Below are positions 50,914-59,744 of a DNA stretch of 64,000 bases, piece by piece. Location: NCBI GenBank assembly GCA_035606665.1, contig DATNEY010000057.1, forward strand, positions 62,001 through 126,000. Reading direction: 5' to 3'. Source of the stretch: DASUGC01 sp035606665. GTDB taxonomy: Bacteria; Acidobacteriota; Vicinamibacteria; Vicinamibacterales; SCN-69-37. A program made the position numbers and the translations under genes. How positions within the stretch are numbered: position 1 is the first letter of the stretch; each line of letters opens with the position of its first letter. The notes beneath the pieces were generated by a model. That model ran no database searches and had not been told where the DNA came from. It worked only from the letters and a program-made list of their open reading frames with translations.

Positions 50914-53178
50914 TCAGGACACCTTCCGCGGACCCTGTCTTACCTTCCGCAGCTCTTCGATAGCCGCGACAAGATCGGGATTGTGGCCGGCGGGACCTGT
51001 GACTGCCGCCGCCAACTTCTCTCCTCTTTCAAGAGACACCCTGGCCACGTCGGGCAGCCGGCGCTCGATCGCCAGGGCGGCCATCTTCGCGCAGTCGCCG
51101 ATGAGCTGCGTTCGCACACGCAGGTTGAGGGGATCGGCGTCGAGAATGCTCTGCCGCGCATCCATCGCGCTGGTCAACGCCGCGGCAGCGCCAGCGAGAT
51201 CACCGGAACGTCGAAGTGCGGCGGATCGGTAGCCCTGTCCCAGAGCCAGATCGAGTCTGGCCACGGCATCCGCTGGATTTGCAGCGACCCGCTTTTCGTC
51301 GATTTCCGAAGCGCGGTTGAGATCCTCGACCGCCCGCGCGAGTTGATCGGGTCGGGCAATGCCGCCAGCCGCCCGGCGCTTGAGTGTCATGGACAGGAAG
51401 CGCTGTGCGTCCGCCAACTCCGGGTGCTCGCGCGACAGCGGCGCGAAAAGGTCGATGGCCTGATTACGTGCCCGCGCCGCCTCCGCCGGAATCGTCTGAC
51501 GGTTCTCCGCGATGCCGACGTACGTCATGGCCTCGGTGAATCGGCGTCTCGGCGGCCGGGCCTCGAGTGGCGTCTCCGAAAGGTCCCGCAGGATCTCGTC
51601 AAGCATCGTCCGTGCCCGGGCCGGATCGGTGGCCTGATAGGTACTCGCGAGATGCAGTTTCGCGGTATCCCGCCCCGTCGCTGCCTCGACATCCTGGGGC
51701 CACGCCCGCGTGACGTCCGAGAAGAGTGTGAGCGACTTCTCGAAGCTCGCTCGCGCATCGGCGGTTTTGCCGAGGTTCGATTCGTAGTACAGACCCTGAA
51801 CGTCACCGACGCGAAGATAGGCCTGAGCGAGTTCCTTCTTCAGGCCAATGTCGCCGGACGCTTCGCGCGCGAGGCCATCGAGATACGTGAGCGCCCGGGA
51901 CACGACGAGCTCACGCGCCGGCGTCGATCCCGGCAAGCGCGCGATGGCGTCGTGAAACTCGAACACGAACGAATTGGCGAGTGTCCGGAGATCCCGGAAG
52001 TGCCGTTCGGCCCTCCGGCCCTGGACGAGCGCGTCGCCGATCGCCCAACTCATCGCCCCGGTCACGACGGCCGCGACGCCGAGCGCCCGCCAGTGCCGGT
52101 GGGCAGACTTTCCTGCCCGGTATCCGAGGCCCGCCGGGCGGGCGTGAATGGGAAGGCCTTCGTCGACGCGGCGCAGATCCTGCGACAGATCGGCGGCGCT
52201 GGCATAGCGACGGCCGGGTTCCTTCTCGAGCGCCTTCAAGACGATCGTGTCGAGGTCGCCGCGAATAGCGCGTCGATCGCCGGCCGGCGCGACGTCGCTC
52301 GGCTTGCGCGGCTGCGACTCGGTCACGACCCTCGCCTGCTCCACGGCCGAACCCGGCGGCACGTCGTACGCCGGCTGTCCCGCCAGCAGCTCGTACAGCA
52401 TCAGACCCAGCGCGTAGATGTCGCTCGCGGTCGTCAGCGTTTCGCCACGAATCTGTTCCGGACTGCTCGCTTGCGGCGTCAACGCACGCTGTCCGATTTC
52501 GGTCACCGCGCTGCCGTCATCCGCGCTCAGCACTTTGGCAATTCCAAAATCAAGCAGCTTCGGCGTGCCAGTGGCGTCGACCAGGATGTTGTCGGTTTTC
52601 AAATCGCGATGGAGAACAAGGTGACGGTGCGCGTATTCGACGGCGTCGCACACCGTCCGCATCAGTTCGATCCTGGCCGGCACACCCAGTCCGTTGCTGC
52701 GGCAGTATTCGGCAATCGGGACGGCATCGAGGTACTCCATGACGAAGTACGGCCGGCCGTCATTCATCACGCCGCCATCGAAGAGCCGCGCGATGTTGGG
52801 ATGCTGCAGCCGCGCGAGAATCTGCCGCTCCGCGGCAAAGCGCCGGACGACGGCCGACGAGTCCATGCCGCGCTTGACGACCTTGATCGCGACCTGCTGA
52901 TCGAACTGGCCGTCTGCGCGTTCGCCCAGGTACACGGCGCCCATGCCCCCGCGGCCGATCTCGCGCACGATCCGGTACGGGCCCACGCGGTCGGGTGGCC
53001 GGTCGATTTCCAGAAATGCGCCGGCCGGATCCTCCATCGCAAGGAGTGACCGCACCTCCTCTAGCAGGTCCGAGTCACTCCCGCAGCGTCCGGCGACGAA
53101 CGCGTCGCGATCGGCCGCCGGCTGCGCCAGCGCGTCAGCGACGATCGCCTTGATGCGCTGCCAGCGTTCGGGCGTCAT
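50914..53178 (-). CDS. Transmembrane Ser/Thr protein kinase with TPR-like sensor
   Basis: 754 residues. The kinase domain (about 65-335) is complete: GRGGMGAVY, Lys in VAIKVVK, HRDLKTDN, DFG and SPEQI. One membrane helix (about 355-378) separates it from an extracytoplasmic, mostly helical region with repeated Ala/Arg-rich TPR-like hairpins (about 380-750). The N-terminal 60 residues (WQRIKAIVADALAQ) are the usual ECF-associated kinase leader. It overlaps the ECF sigma gene by 4 bp (ATGA), the coupling seen for ECF43-like sigma factors regulated by phosphorylation rather than by an anti-sigma factor. Confidence 0.94.
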   Translation of the reverse strand: MTPERWQRIKAIVADALAQPAADRDAFVAGRCGSDSDLLEEVRSLLAMEDPAGAFLEIDRPPDRVGPYRIVREIGRGGMGAVYLGERADGQFDQQVAIKVVKRGMDSSAVVRRFAAERQILARLQHPNIARLFDGGVMNDGRPYFVMEYLDAVPIAEYCRSNGLGVPARIELMRTVCDAVEYAHRHLVLHRDLKTDNILVDATGTPKLLDFGIAKVLSADDGSAVTEIGQRALTPQASSPEQIRGETLTTASDIYALGLMLYELLAGQPAYDVPPGSAVEQARVVTESQPRKPSDVAPAGDRRAIRGDLDTIVLKALEKEPGRRYASAADLSQDLRRVDEGLPIHARPAGLGYRAGKSAHRHWRALGVAAVVTGAMSWAIGDALVQGRRAERHFRDLRTLANSFVFEFHDAIARLPGSTPARELVVSRALTYLDGLAREASGDIGLKKELAQAYLRVGDVQGLYYESNLGKTADARASFEKSLTLFSDVTRAWPQDVEAATGRDTAKLHLASTYQATDPARARTMLDEILRDLSETPLEARPPRRRFTEAMTYVGIAENRQTIPAEAARARNQAIDLFAPLSREHPELADAQRFLSMTLKRRAAGGIARPDQLARAVEDLNRASEIDEKRVAANPADAVARLDLALGQGYRSAALRRSGDLAGAAAALTSAMDARQSILDADPLNLRVRTQLIGDCAKMAALAIERRLPDVARVSLERGEKLAAAVTGPAGHNPDLVAAIEELRKVRQGPRKVS

Positions 53179-53732
53179 GCCAGCTCGCGCCGGAGGAACA
53201 GCCGCGCCACGTCCCAGTCCCTCTTCACCGTGGCCGGTGACACGCCAACGACATCCGCAACTTCGTCGATCGTGAGACCGCCAAAGACACGCAGCTCGAC
53301 AATGCGCGCCTGGCGGCCATCCATGACGGCAAGCTTGTCGAGCGCATTGTGCAGATCGAGCACATCCACGTCCGAAGATCGTTCGACAGCCGCGAGTGCC
53401 TCGTCGAGCGTCACCCGCTGCCGGTCCCCTTCCCGCTTGCCGGCGTGACGTCGCTCCGCATGGTGCAGGAGCACTCGTTTCATCGCCCCGGCCGCGACGC
53501 CGAGAAACTGCGCCCGGTTATGCCAATCAACTTGACGCTGCTGGACGAGCGCGAAGTACGCTTCGTGCACGAGCGCTGTCGGCTGAAGCGTGTGGCCGGG
53601 CCCTTCCCGTCGAAGGTACGCCGCAGCCAATCGACGCAATTCGCCGTAGATGGCCGGCAGCATCTCGTCGAGCGCATCGCGATCGCCGGAGGCCCAGCGA
53701 TCAACGAGTACGGAGACATCGACGTCAGCCAC
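53175..53732 (-). CDS. ECF sigma factor (kinase-associated type)
   Basis: 185 residues from GTG at 53732. Region 2 (LDEMLPAIYGELRRLAAAYLRRE) and region 4 (RIVELRVFGGLTIDEVADVVGVSPATVKRDW) are clear. The sequence looks like the TIGR02999 branch common in acidobacteria and planctomycetes. The gene overlaps the kinase gene (ATGA), and no anti-sigma gene is present, so regulation by the kinase is the working model. It would direct transcription of its own operon or of secreted-protein genes. Confidence 0.93.
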   Translation of the reverse strand: MADVDVSVLVDRWASGDRDALDEMLPAIYGELRRLAAAYLRREGPGHTLQPTALVHEAYFALVQQRQVDWHNRAQFLGVAAGAMKRVLLHHAERRHAGKREGDRQRVTLDEALAAVERSSDVDVLDLHNALDKLAVMDGRQARIVELRVFGGLTIDEVADVVGVSPATVKRDWDVARLFLRRELA

Positions 53733-53739
53733 GCTGGGA

Positions 53740-53758
53740 ATTATGACTCTGGCGCCAG
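53740..53758 (-). promoter_or_regulatory. Palindrome and -10-like hexamer at the ECF start
   Basis: CTGGCGCCAG (53749-53758) is a perfect 10-bp palindrome; CATAAT (53740-53745, minus strand) lies next to it and 7 nt before the GTG at 53732, with no Shine-Dalgarno. This suggests a leaderless ECF mRNA with an overlapping operator. Confidence 0.4.
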
Positions 53759-53780
53759 AAAGTCCGACGCCGCGCCTTCA

Positions 53781-55262
53781 CTACCGTGCAACGGGCATAC
53801 ACCCGATGCCTATCAGTTCACGGGCAAGAGGGCTGCCTTCTTCCCGCGGCGGCAAGTGAAACACCGCGCCGCCGTACACACAGTACGGTCGGTAAGCGCC
53901 CGACAGAGCGGCCTTCATCTCGGGAAGAACGTGCGGGATGCCTCGCCATTCTTTTGCGATCAGACTGGTAACGACCAACTGGAATTCACCTCTGCGCAGC
54001 GGTTCGAAGAACCGGTCGTAAGAATCGCTTCCGGCTGTCAACTGAAGCCCCAATATGTACGGATCCGTCAAGGGTGGCCTCGTCGTCATGAGCGCAAACC
54101 GGGGAATGGTCGATGCCACCTCCCGCCCTGTCAGGACCCCATCTATCACCCGCAATTCGTGGTTCCTCCTGACGGATTCACCAAGCAACTCTGGGAGCTT
54201 GATCGCATCAAGCGAGACAGGCACCAGGATCAGGGCGGTGATCGTCACTGCTAACGCGATGTCTGCAACGGCTTGGCGCCGTAGCAGGTTCAACAGCCTG
54301 AGCAAGGTGAGTATGGCAAGCGGTACGGCTGCCCAGAGTCCTTCGAAGAACTGGTTGATGTTTGCGCCGGCCTGCAGCACGGTAACTGCGCCGATTGCCA
54401 GTGAGAGTCCACAGAACAGAAGCAGGAGCCCCCACCATCGGGCCGCGCTCCTCCATACCCACGGGAGAGAAGCGACCGCCAATGGCAGAACCGGTTGTGT
54501 TGCGGCGGCTCCGATCAATCGTAGAGCGCCCCGGGGTTCGTAGACGACGTTCCGCAAAGCCGTCATTTGGGCGAACATGTTCGGTTCTGTCTGCCAGAAC
54601 CAGCCGAAGATCATGGCAGCGGCGCCGCTGGCCCCCGCAACAAAGACGAGAAGTCCACGCCAGTCACGGCAGAGGATGTGCCACAGGATCCCGGCCCCAA
54701 GTGCGGATGCCAGGGTTAGCTTGAAGACAACTGCGATACCGGCACAGCAGCCGGCTGCGAGAACGCTCCATCGGCGCTTGCGATGCAGGAGGACGATGGC
54801 AAGCAGGCTGAAGGCAATGCCGAAGAAGTCGGATCGAAGCTGAAGGATCCACGGCTGGACGGCCGGTATGCAGGCGGCCAGTACTGCCCACGCCCACGCG
54901 TAGGGCATTCGGACCAGGATAGACGTGAGATAGCCGACCAGCAGGACACAGCTGGCCCAAGCTGCGAAGACGAGAAGCCGAGGGCCGAGAAATTGGTTAT
55001 TGCCACCGGCGACTTTTCCGAGAGCCCAGTAGAGCAACGGGCCATAGACCGTGGGGTTGTACGGCGGAACGGACAAGTCCTTGTAGATGGTGCCCGTTGC
55101 GACATACCTGTGCACGTCGTAGAGGACGTAGCTGTCGGGATAGCCCGCATCGTCCTGTTGCGTGAGAGTCGACGCGACTTTGGCCAGCGTCACAACGAGG
55201 AGCAGGAGGCCGAGGCCACCGAGCGTTAGTTTCGTGGCCAGCCCGGTAAGCCCGGTCGTCAT
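53781..55262 (-). CDS. Polytopic GT-C-type (GT39/DUF2029-like) membrane protein
   Basis: 493 residues from the ATG at 55262 (GAGGT upstream). A longer reading would run through tRNA-Leu and is rejected. About ten to twelve hydrophobic helices follow a periplasmic loop with YDVHRYVATGTIYKDLSVPPYNP and YGPLLYW, the pattern of dolichol/undecaprenyl-phosphate-mannose-dependent GT-C enzymes. The C-terminal about 90 residues are soluble. Likely transfers a lipid-linked sugar outside the cytoplasmic membrane. It starts 23 bp after tRNA-Leu on the same strand. Confidence 0.8.
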   Translation of the reverse strand: MTTGLTGLATKLTLGGLGLLLLVVTLAKVASTLTQQDDAGYPDSYVLYDVHRYVATGTIYKDLSVPPYNPTVYGPLLYWALGKVAGGNNQFLGPRLLVFAAWASCVLLVGYLTSILVRMPYAWAWAVLAACIPAVQPWILQLRSDFFGIAFSLLAIVLLHRKRRWSVLAAGCCAGIAVVFKLTLASALGAGILWHILCRDWRGLLVFVAGASGAAAMIFGWFWQTEPNMFAQMTALRNVVYEPRGALRLIGAAATQPVLPLAVASLPWVWRSAARWWGLLLLFCGLSLAIGAVTVLQAGANINQFFEGLWAAVPLAILTLLRLLNLLRRQAVADIALAVTITALILVPVSLDAIKLPELLGESVRRNHELRVIDGVLTGREVASTIPRFALMTTRPPLTDPYILGLQLTAGSDSYDRFFEPLRRGEFQLVVTSLIAKEWRGIPHVLPEMKAALSGAYRPYCVYGGAVFHLPPREEGSPLARELIGIGCMPVAR

Positions 55263-55285
55263 CGGACCTCGGGCCTTTCTGAAAC

Positions 55286-55372
55286 TGGTGCGGAAGAGAG
55301 GACTCGAACCTCCACTCCCTTGCGGGAACAAGCTCCTGAGGCTTGCGCGTCTGCCAATTCCGCCACTTCCGC
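55286..55372 (-). tRNA. tRNA-Leu (CAG)
   Basis: Minus strand, 5' end at 55372. A perfect 7-bp acceptor stem (GCGGAAG/CTTCCGC), anticodon stem CAAGC/GCTTG with loop CTCAGGA giving anticodon CAG, a long class II variable arm (TTCCCGCAAGGGAG region) and T-loop GTTCGAGTC. CCA is encoded (55286-55288). It reads CUG codons. Confidence 0.95.
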
Positions 55373-55417
55373 ACGACCCGGTGCCAGTGACTTCCCCGGC
55401 TCGGGCAGGAACACAGG

Positions 55418-55426
55418 ATTATAACA
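55418..55426 (-). promoter_or_regulatory. Extended -10 promoter of tRNA-Leu
   Basis: On the minus strand TGTTATAAT, a consensus TATAAT with TGn in front, about 39 nt before the mature 5' end. The -35 is poor. There is no hairpin between tRNA and the GT-C gene, so this promoter may serve both. Confidence 0.55.
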
Positions 55427-55428
55427 GC

Positions 55429-57402
55429 CTACTCTGCTCGCGCCGAGAGCCGCTCGAGCACCGTCTGAAATCCCGGCTCGTTGGCCAGCGCCGCGAATGC
55501 AGGCTCGATCGGAATCGTCCAGCCGGCACTCGCGACTGTCGAGTCCGCGAGGAGCCGGTCGAGCATCGCGACGGCGCCGGCGGGCCGGCCGGCGATGAGT
55601 TCCGCCGTCGCCGATGCCAGTCCGGCCTCCGCGGTACGCCCCTGCGACTTGAGCGCATCGACGGCGTCGAGGCCGCGCGAGAGCGCGGCCTCCGTGTCCG
55701 CGCGGCGGCTCTGCCGGTAGCGTACGTCCGCAAGTCCGAGCCACGAGCGCGCGTGCTCCGGAAAGCGCGCGATCGCCTGCTCGAACATGTGCGCCGCGGC
55801 GTCGAGATCGCCCCGCCCGATGGCGGCGTATCCGTGGCCCATGCAGGCATCCATCGCGTACTCCATCCCGAAGAGACCCCGAGACGCTCGGCCGAGCTCG
55901 CGATCGAACTCCGCGCGAGCTGCGGCATCGTCCCCGGCAGACAACCGTAGCAAGCCGCGAAGCCAGTGCAAGCCGTTGCCGGGCAACCGCGCGTTCGTGC
56001 CGTCGTTGGCTGCGTCAAATCCAATCCCGATCTCGAGCGCTTTGTCGGCGGCGTCGAGGTCGCGGCGCGCGATGTGGACCATCGCCGCGGCAAAATAAGT
56101 GAACGCAAGCGGCGGAAACATGTCCCTGACGCGACCGAGCGCCTCGAGCCGCTCGCTGCCCCATGCCGCGATTCCGTAGCGGAACTGATGTCGCCAGTTC
56201 GCCGGCTCGATCGCAACCGCCAGCCTGCCTGCCGCCACGGCGTCGGGCGATCGATCGGTGAACGACAGAAACAACGCCAGCGCCGAATGCGCCTCGGCCA
56301 GATCGGGATCCAGATCGACGGCGCGCCGGGCGTGCGAGATCGCCTGCGCGAGCTGGTCGATCGCGGGCGATGCGGTGGCCCGCGATGCCTGGAATCGCCA
56401 GAAGCAGCCGTGCGCGAGACCGATGTGCGCGAGCGCATACCGGGGATCGAGCGCGAGCGCGCGCTCGAAGTCCGCGATGGCCCCCGGCACCGCCGACGGA
56501 TCGAGTGTCTCGAGCTTGAGGCGGCCTTCAGTCAGCGCCCGGTACGCATCGAGACTCGAGGTCTCGCGCGCGCGCATCCTCGCCGCCGCAGCGGGCGTCA
56601 CCGTCAGCTGCAATCCCGCGGACAGTTGCGTGACGATGGCGTCCTGCAGATCGAACAGCTCCGCCATCGTCCCGTCGGCCCGCGCGTGCGCGACCGCCTG
56701 GCGGGTCGCCGCCTCGACGACGCGCGCCGTGATGCGAAGCCGATCACCCGCTTGCTGCACGCTGCCGACGACGAGAAGATCGGGCGCGGGCGCGCCGGAT
56801 GCGGCGCCGCGCTCCGCATCAATGTCAATCGCGCTGATGCGATCGATCACGGCCAGTTCGCGCACGGCGCGCAGGTCGTGCGTCATCGTTTCGGCAATGC
56901 CGGCCGCAAGCCAGTTCAGATTCGATTCGCCGCTGAGGTTGGTGAAGTCTGTGACGGCGAGGCGTCGCAGACCCGCGATGTCGGGGGCGCCTCTGACAGG
57001 TGCCGCCGCGCGTGTGTGAGCAGGGGCCGGAGTTGACGAAACCGCGGTGGCCTCCCCTCCGTGCTCTTCCGCTCCGCTGCCTCCGGCCGTCTCCGCGACC
57101 TCGGCAATGAATCGGTATCCACGGCGCGGCACCGTCTGTATAAACTGCGGCTCCCCGGGCGAGTCCCCGAGCGCCTGTCTCAACTCGGACACCACCTGGG
57201 TGATGGCGTTGTCAGTGACCGACACGCCGGGCCAGAGCGCGTCGAGAATGTCGTCCTTGGATACCAGCGCGCCGGATCGCGCGGCCAGCAGAAACAGAAG
57301 ATCGAGCGCCTTGGGCGGCAGTTCGATGGACGAGCCACCCCGAGTGAGCCGGTAGCCCCGGCCATCGAGGTCGAACTCACCGAAACGGTACGAAGGCTTC
57401 AA
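55429..57402 (-). CDS. CadC/OmpR-type winged-helix regulator with TolB-like and TPR domains
   Basis: 657 residues from TTG at 57402. Winged helix at 1-100 (YRFGEFDLDGRGYRLTRGG, then VSELRQALGDSPGEPQFIQT, PRRGYRF). An Ala/Pro linker is followed by a TolB-N-like or adenylate-cyclase-associated domain (about 147-265, AVTDFTNLSGESNLNWLAAG) and several TPR repeats (about 290-640). No membrane helix, unlike CadC. Such proteins are abundant in acidobacteria; their inducers are mostly unknown. It follows the radical SAM gene by 12 nt. Confidence 0.88.
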   Translation of the reverse strand: MKPSYRFGEFDLDGRGYRLTRGGSSIELPPKALDLLFLLAARSGALVSKDDILDALWPGVSVTDNAITQVVSELRQALGDSPGEPQFIQTVPRRGYRFIAEVAETAGGSGAEEHGGEATAVSSTPAPAHTRAAAPVRGAPDIAGLRRLAVTDFTNLSGESNLNWLAAGIAETMTHDLRAVRELAVIDRISAIDIDAERGAASGAPAPDLLVVGSVQQAGDRLRITARVVEAATRQAVAHARADGTMAELFDLQDAIVTQLSAGLQLTVTPAAAARMRARETSSLDAYRALTEGRLKLETLDPSAVPGAIADFERALALDPRYALAHIGLAHGCFWRFQASRATASPAIDQLAQAISHARRAVDLDPDLAEAHSALALFLSFTDRSPDAVAAGRLAVAIEPANWRHQFRYGIAAWGSERLEALGRVRDMFPPLAFTYFAAAMVHIARRDLDAADKALEIGIGFDAANDGTNARLPGNGLHWLRGLLRLSAGDDAAARAEFDRELGRASRGLFGMEYAMDACMGHGYAAIGRGDLDAAAHMFEQAIARFPEHARSWLGLADVRYRQSRRADTEAALSRGLDAVDALKSQGRTAEAGLASATAELIAGRPAGAVAMLDRLLADSTVASAGWTIPIEPAFAALANEPGFQTVLERLSARAE

Positions 57403-57406
57403 TAGC

Positions 57407-57420
57407 CCGTAAGTTTACGG
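57407..57420. promoter_or_regulatory. Short palindrome at the start of the winged-helix regulator gene
   Basis: CCGTAA-GT-TTACGG, a 6-bp inverted repeat 4 nt from the TTG start, overlapping the radical SAM stop codon. It is a possible autoregulatory site. The core GTAAGTTTAC also occurs at 47806-47815. Confidence 0.35.
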
Positions 57421-58917
57421 CACTTGAAGATCGGGCATCGGCCGGCCGGCAAATAGCTTGGCCGTGGGCTTCGAGATCAGGCGCGCCCAGCGTTCAGCGC
57501 TCGAGGCGCGTGCGCTGTCGCTGGCGATTCCAGTGTTCGCGTACATCTGCCTGTACAGCTTGGAGATCAGCACGAACATCACTCGCCCCTTGAGCTTGCG
57601 GATGCACCGGCTGCGCTTCCAGACCACCGGCAGGCTGTAGAAACGATCCCACACCTGCTGCGTCCGCGACCGCACTTCCTCCGGGCTCATCGTCGGATGC
57701 GGCATGTAGTACTTCGGCCGCCGCTCGGCAGGAATCAGCCAGTGCCGCGTCAGCGGCGTGCCCTCGAACATGGGCGGCCCCTGGACGAAGCTCTTCTCCC
57801 ACTTGTCGAAGTCGATCGTGCCCGGGAACGGCGTGAGCATCACGAACTGCGCGAACGTGATCTCGGCGGCCTCGGCCAGCGCGGCCGTAGCGTCGAACGT
57901 CGCGGCCGTGTCCGACGGTAAGCCGAAGATGAACGATCCGAGCACGTGAACGCCGTGCTCCTTGAACGCACGCAGCCGCTTCGCCAGCTCGTCGCCGGCA
58001 AAATTGAAGTCCTTGTAGATGTCCTTCAGGCCCTCGGGCGTGACTGCTTCCACGCCGACGAGCGCGCCTTTGATGTTGGCCTTGCGCATCGCCTCGAGGA
58101 ACTCCGCATCCTCAGCCGCTTCCATCGTGATCTGCGTGAAGAAGATCGTGTCCGACGGGAGCTTGGCGAGCTTCGCCATCAGCTCGAAGCGCTCGGCGCG
58201 CATCTCCTCGAGCTCGTGCAGATGCGTCTTGTCCGCGCGGCGCGCGGCCATCTCGAGGTCCTTCTTCGCCACGGGATAGAAGTTGTCGTCGGCGAGCGCC
58301 AGGAAGCGGAAGCCCTTCCGCCTGAGCTCGACGATTTCCTGGAGGACCGCGTCGACATTGCGCATGCGCGGCTCCTGGCCGTCCGTGCGCCACACGGAGC
58401 AGAAGGAGCAGTGCTTCGGGCAACCGCGGACGGTCTGCACCGAGGCCCACATGTACTTGCCGGCCGGCAGCAGATCCCATCGCGCCGGATAGAACTGATC
58501 GCCGGGCACACGGCCGCCTTCGTACTGGGCCTGCAGATTGCCGGCGACCGCATCTTCGATGACGCGGCCCCACACCAGATCGCCGTCACCACGAACGATG
58601 GCGTGGCCCTGGCCAACCTCACGCGATTCCTCGGGGAACAGCGTGGCGTGAATGCCGCCGTAAATGACGGTAGCGCCCGCGGCCCGGGCGGCGCGCCCGA
58701 CCTCGTATCCGCGCAGGGCGTTACCGGTATGCACGCTGATGCCGACGATGTCGCCCGGCTTGACCTGCGACATGTCCATCCGCTCGAGCGTCTCGTCAAC
58801 CAGAATGGGATCGCCGAACTTGCGAGGAGTAGCGGCGGCCAGCACAAACAGCCACCGGGGCGTGATGACCGCGATGCCGAACGACACGTTGCTCGGATTG
58901 ACTAAAAAAACCCTCAT
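57415..58917 (-). CDS. Radical SAM protein with cobalamin-binding-like N-terminus
   Basis: 500 residues. The N-terminal Rossmann-like domain (about 1-140) looks like a B12-binding domain but lacks DxHxxG (it reads SVHTGNALRG). The radical SAM core has the iron-sulfur motif CxxxCxxC in RGCPKHCSFC, then GVEAVTPEGL and FGLPSDTAATF. The C-terminal about 130 residues are basic. The architecture is that of HpnJ/BchE-type enzymes, which act on lipids, porphyrins or hopanoids. No pathway partner lies next to it, so the substrate is open. Confidence 0.85.
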   Translation of the reverse strand: MRVFLVNPSNVSFGIAVITPRWLFVLAAATPRKFGDPILVDETLERMDMSQVKPGDIVGISVHTGNALRGYEVGRAARAAGATVIYGGIHATLFPEESREVGQGHAIVRGDGDLVWGRVIEDAVAGNLQAQYEGGRVPGDQFYPARWDLLPAGKYMWASVQTVRGCPKHCSFCSVWRTDGQEPRMRNVDAVLQEIVELRRKGFRFLALADDNFYPVAKKDLEMAARRADKTHLHELEEMRAERFELMAKLAKLPSDTIFFTQITMEAAEDAEFLEAMRKANIKGALVGVEAVTPEGLKDIYKDFNFAGDELAKRLRAFKEHGVHVLGSFIFGLPSDTAATFDATAALAEAAEITFAQFVMLTPFPGTIDFDKWEKSFVQGPPMFEGTPLTRHWLIPAERRPKYYMPHPTMSPEEVRSRTQQVWDRFYSLPVVWKRSRCIRKLKGRVMFVLISKLYRQMYANTGIASDSARASSAERWARLISKPTAKLFAGRPMPDLQVP

Positions 58918-58952
58918 TCAACCTCAGCTCTTTAGACGCCGCGTCCCCTGGC

Positions 58953-59744
58953 CTAGCCCACACTGCGGATCAGGCCGCCGTCTACCTGGAGGGACGCACC
59001 TGTAATGTACCGCGCGGCGTCGGAAAACAGAAACACGGCCGCATTGGCAAATTCGGACGGTTCGCCGTACCTGCCAAGCGGGATCGTCTTCGAATACGTG
59101 GCTCGCACGTCGTCGGCCGAGGCCCCGGACGCCTTGCCGCGGATGGTGTCGAGCTCGATGATGCGGTCGGTCGCGATGCGGCCCGGCAGCAGGTGGTTGA
59201 CGCGGATGCCGTCAGCCGCGAGCTCGTTGGCGAGCGTCTTGGACATCGCGGAGACCGACGACCGCACGATGTTCGACAACGCAAGGTTCGGGATCGGCTC
59301 CTTCACCGCCGACGACGTGGACACGACGATGGCGCCGCCGCCGCGCGTCTTCATGGACGGCACCGCCAGGCGCACCATCCGGATGGCGCTCAGCACGAGG
59401 AGTTCGAACGCGCCCTGCCACGCTGCGTCATCGAACGAGAGCGCCATGCCGGCCGGCGGTCCGCCCGCGTTCACGAACAGCAAATCGACACCGCCGAACT
59501 TCGACGCTGTCCGCTCGTGCCATGCGCCGATGGATTCGACCGATCGCACGTCGAGCGGCGTGGCCAGAGCGGTCGATCCGGTCTCCGCCGTAATTCGACA
59601 CGCCGCGTCCTCGATCGCCTGGGGTGCCCGTGACGCGATCGACACCGATACGCCCTCGGCGGCCAGGCCACGCGCGACGGCGTAACCGAGCCCGCGGCTC
59701 GCGCCCGCCACCATCGCGACCTTGCCCTTCAACCCGAGATCCAT
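58953..59744 (-). CDS. Atypical SDR without the YxxxK motif
   Basis: 263 residues with a normal cofactor loop (AGASRGLGYAVARG), VNAGG in place of NNAG and catalytic-loop Ser in STSSAVKEPI. Where Tyr-x-x-x-Lys should stand the sequence reads LALSNIVRSSVSAMSK, so the catalytic Tyr and Lys are replaced by Ser-Asn and Arg. Related SDRs with this pattern exist, and their activity is unproven. It overlaps the DHDPS-family aldolase gene by 16 bp, so the two should work in one pathway. Confidence 0.87.
   Translation of the reverse strand: MDLGLKGKVAMVAGASRGLGYAVARGLAAEGVSVSIASRAPQAIEDAACRITAETGSTALATPLDVRSVESIGAWHERTASKFGGVDLLFVNAGGPPAGMALSFDDAAWQGAFELLVLSAIRMVRLAVPSMKTRGGGAIVVSTSSAVKEPIPNLALSNIVRSSVSAMSKTLANELAADGIRVNHLLPGRIATDRIIELDTIRGKASGASADDVRATYSKTIPLGRYGEPSEFANAAVFLFSDAARYITGASLQVDGGLIRSVG

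Noticed and set aside
50983..53049. Plus-strand open frame of 688 codons opposite the kinase gene
   Set aside because: The minus-strand frame has complete kinase motifs. The antisense frame is open only because of the high GC codon bias.
55263..55331. N-terminal extension of the GT-C protein
   Set aside because: It would be translated through the tRNA-Leu gene; the ATG at 55262 has GAGGT upstream and starts the hydrophobic N-terminus.
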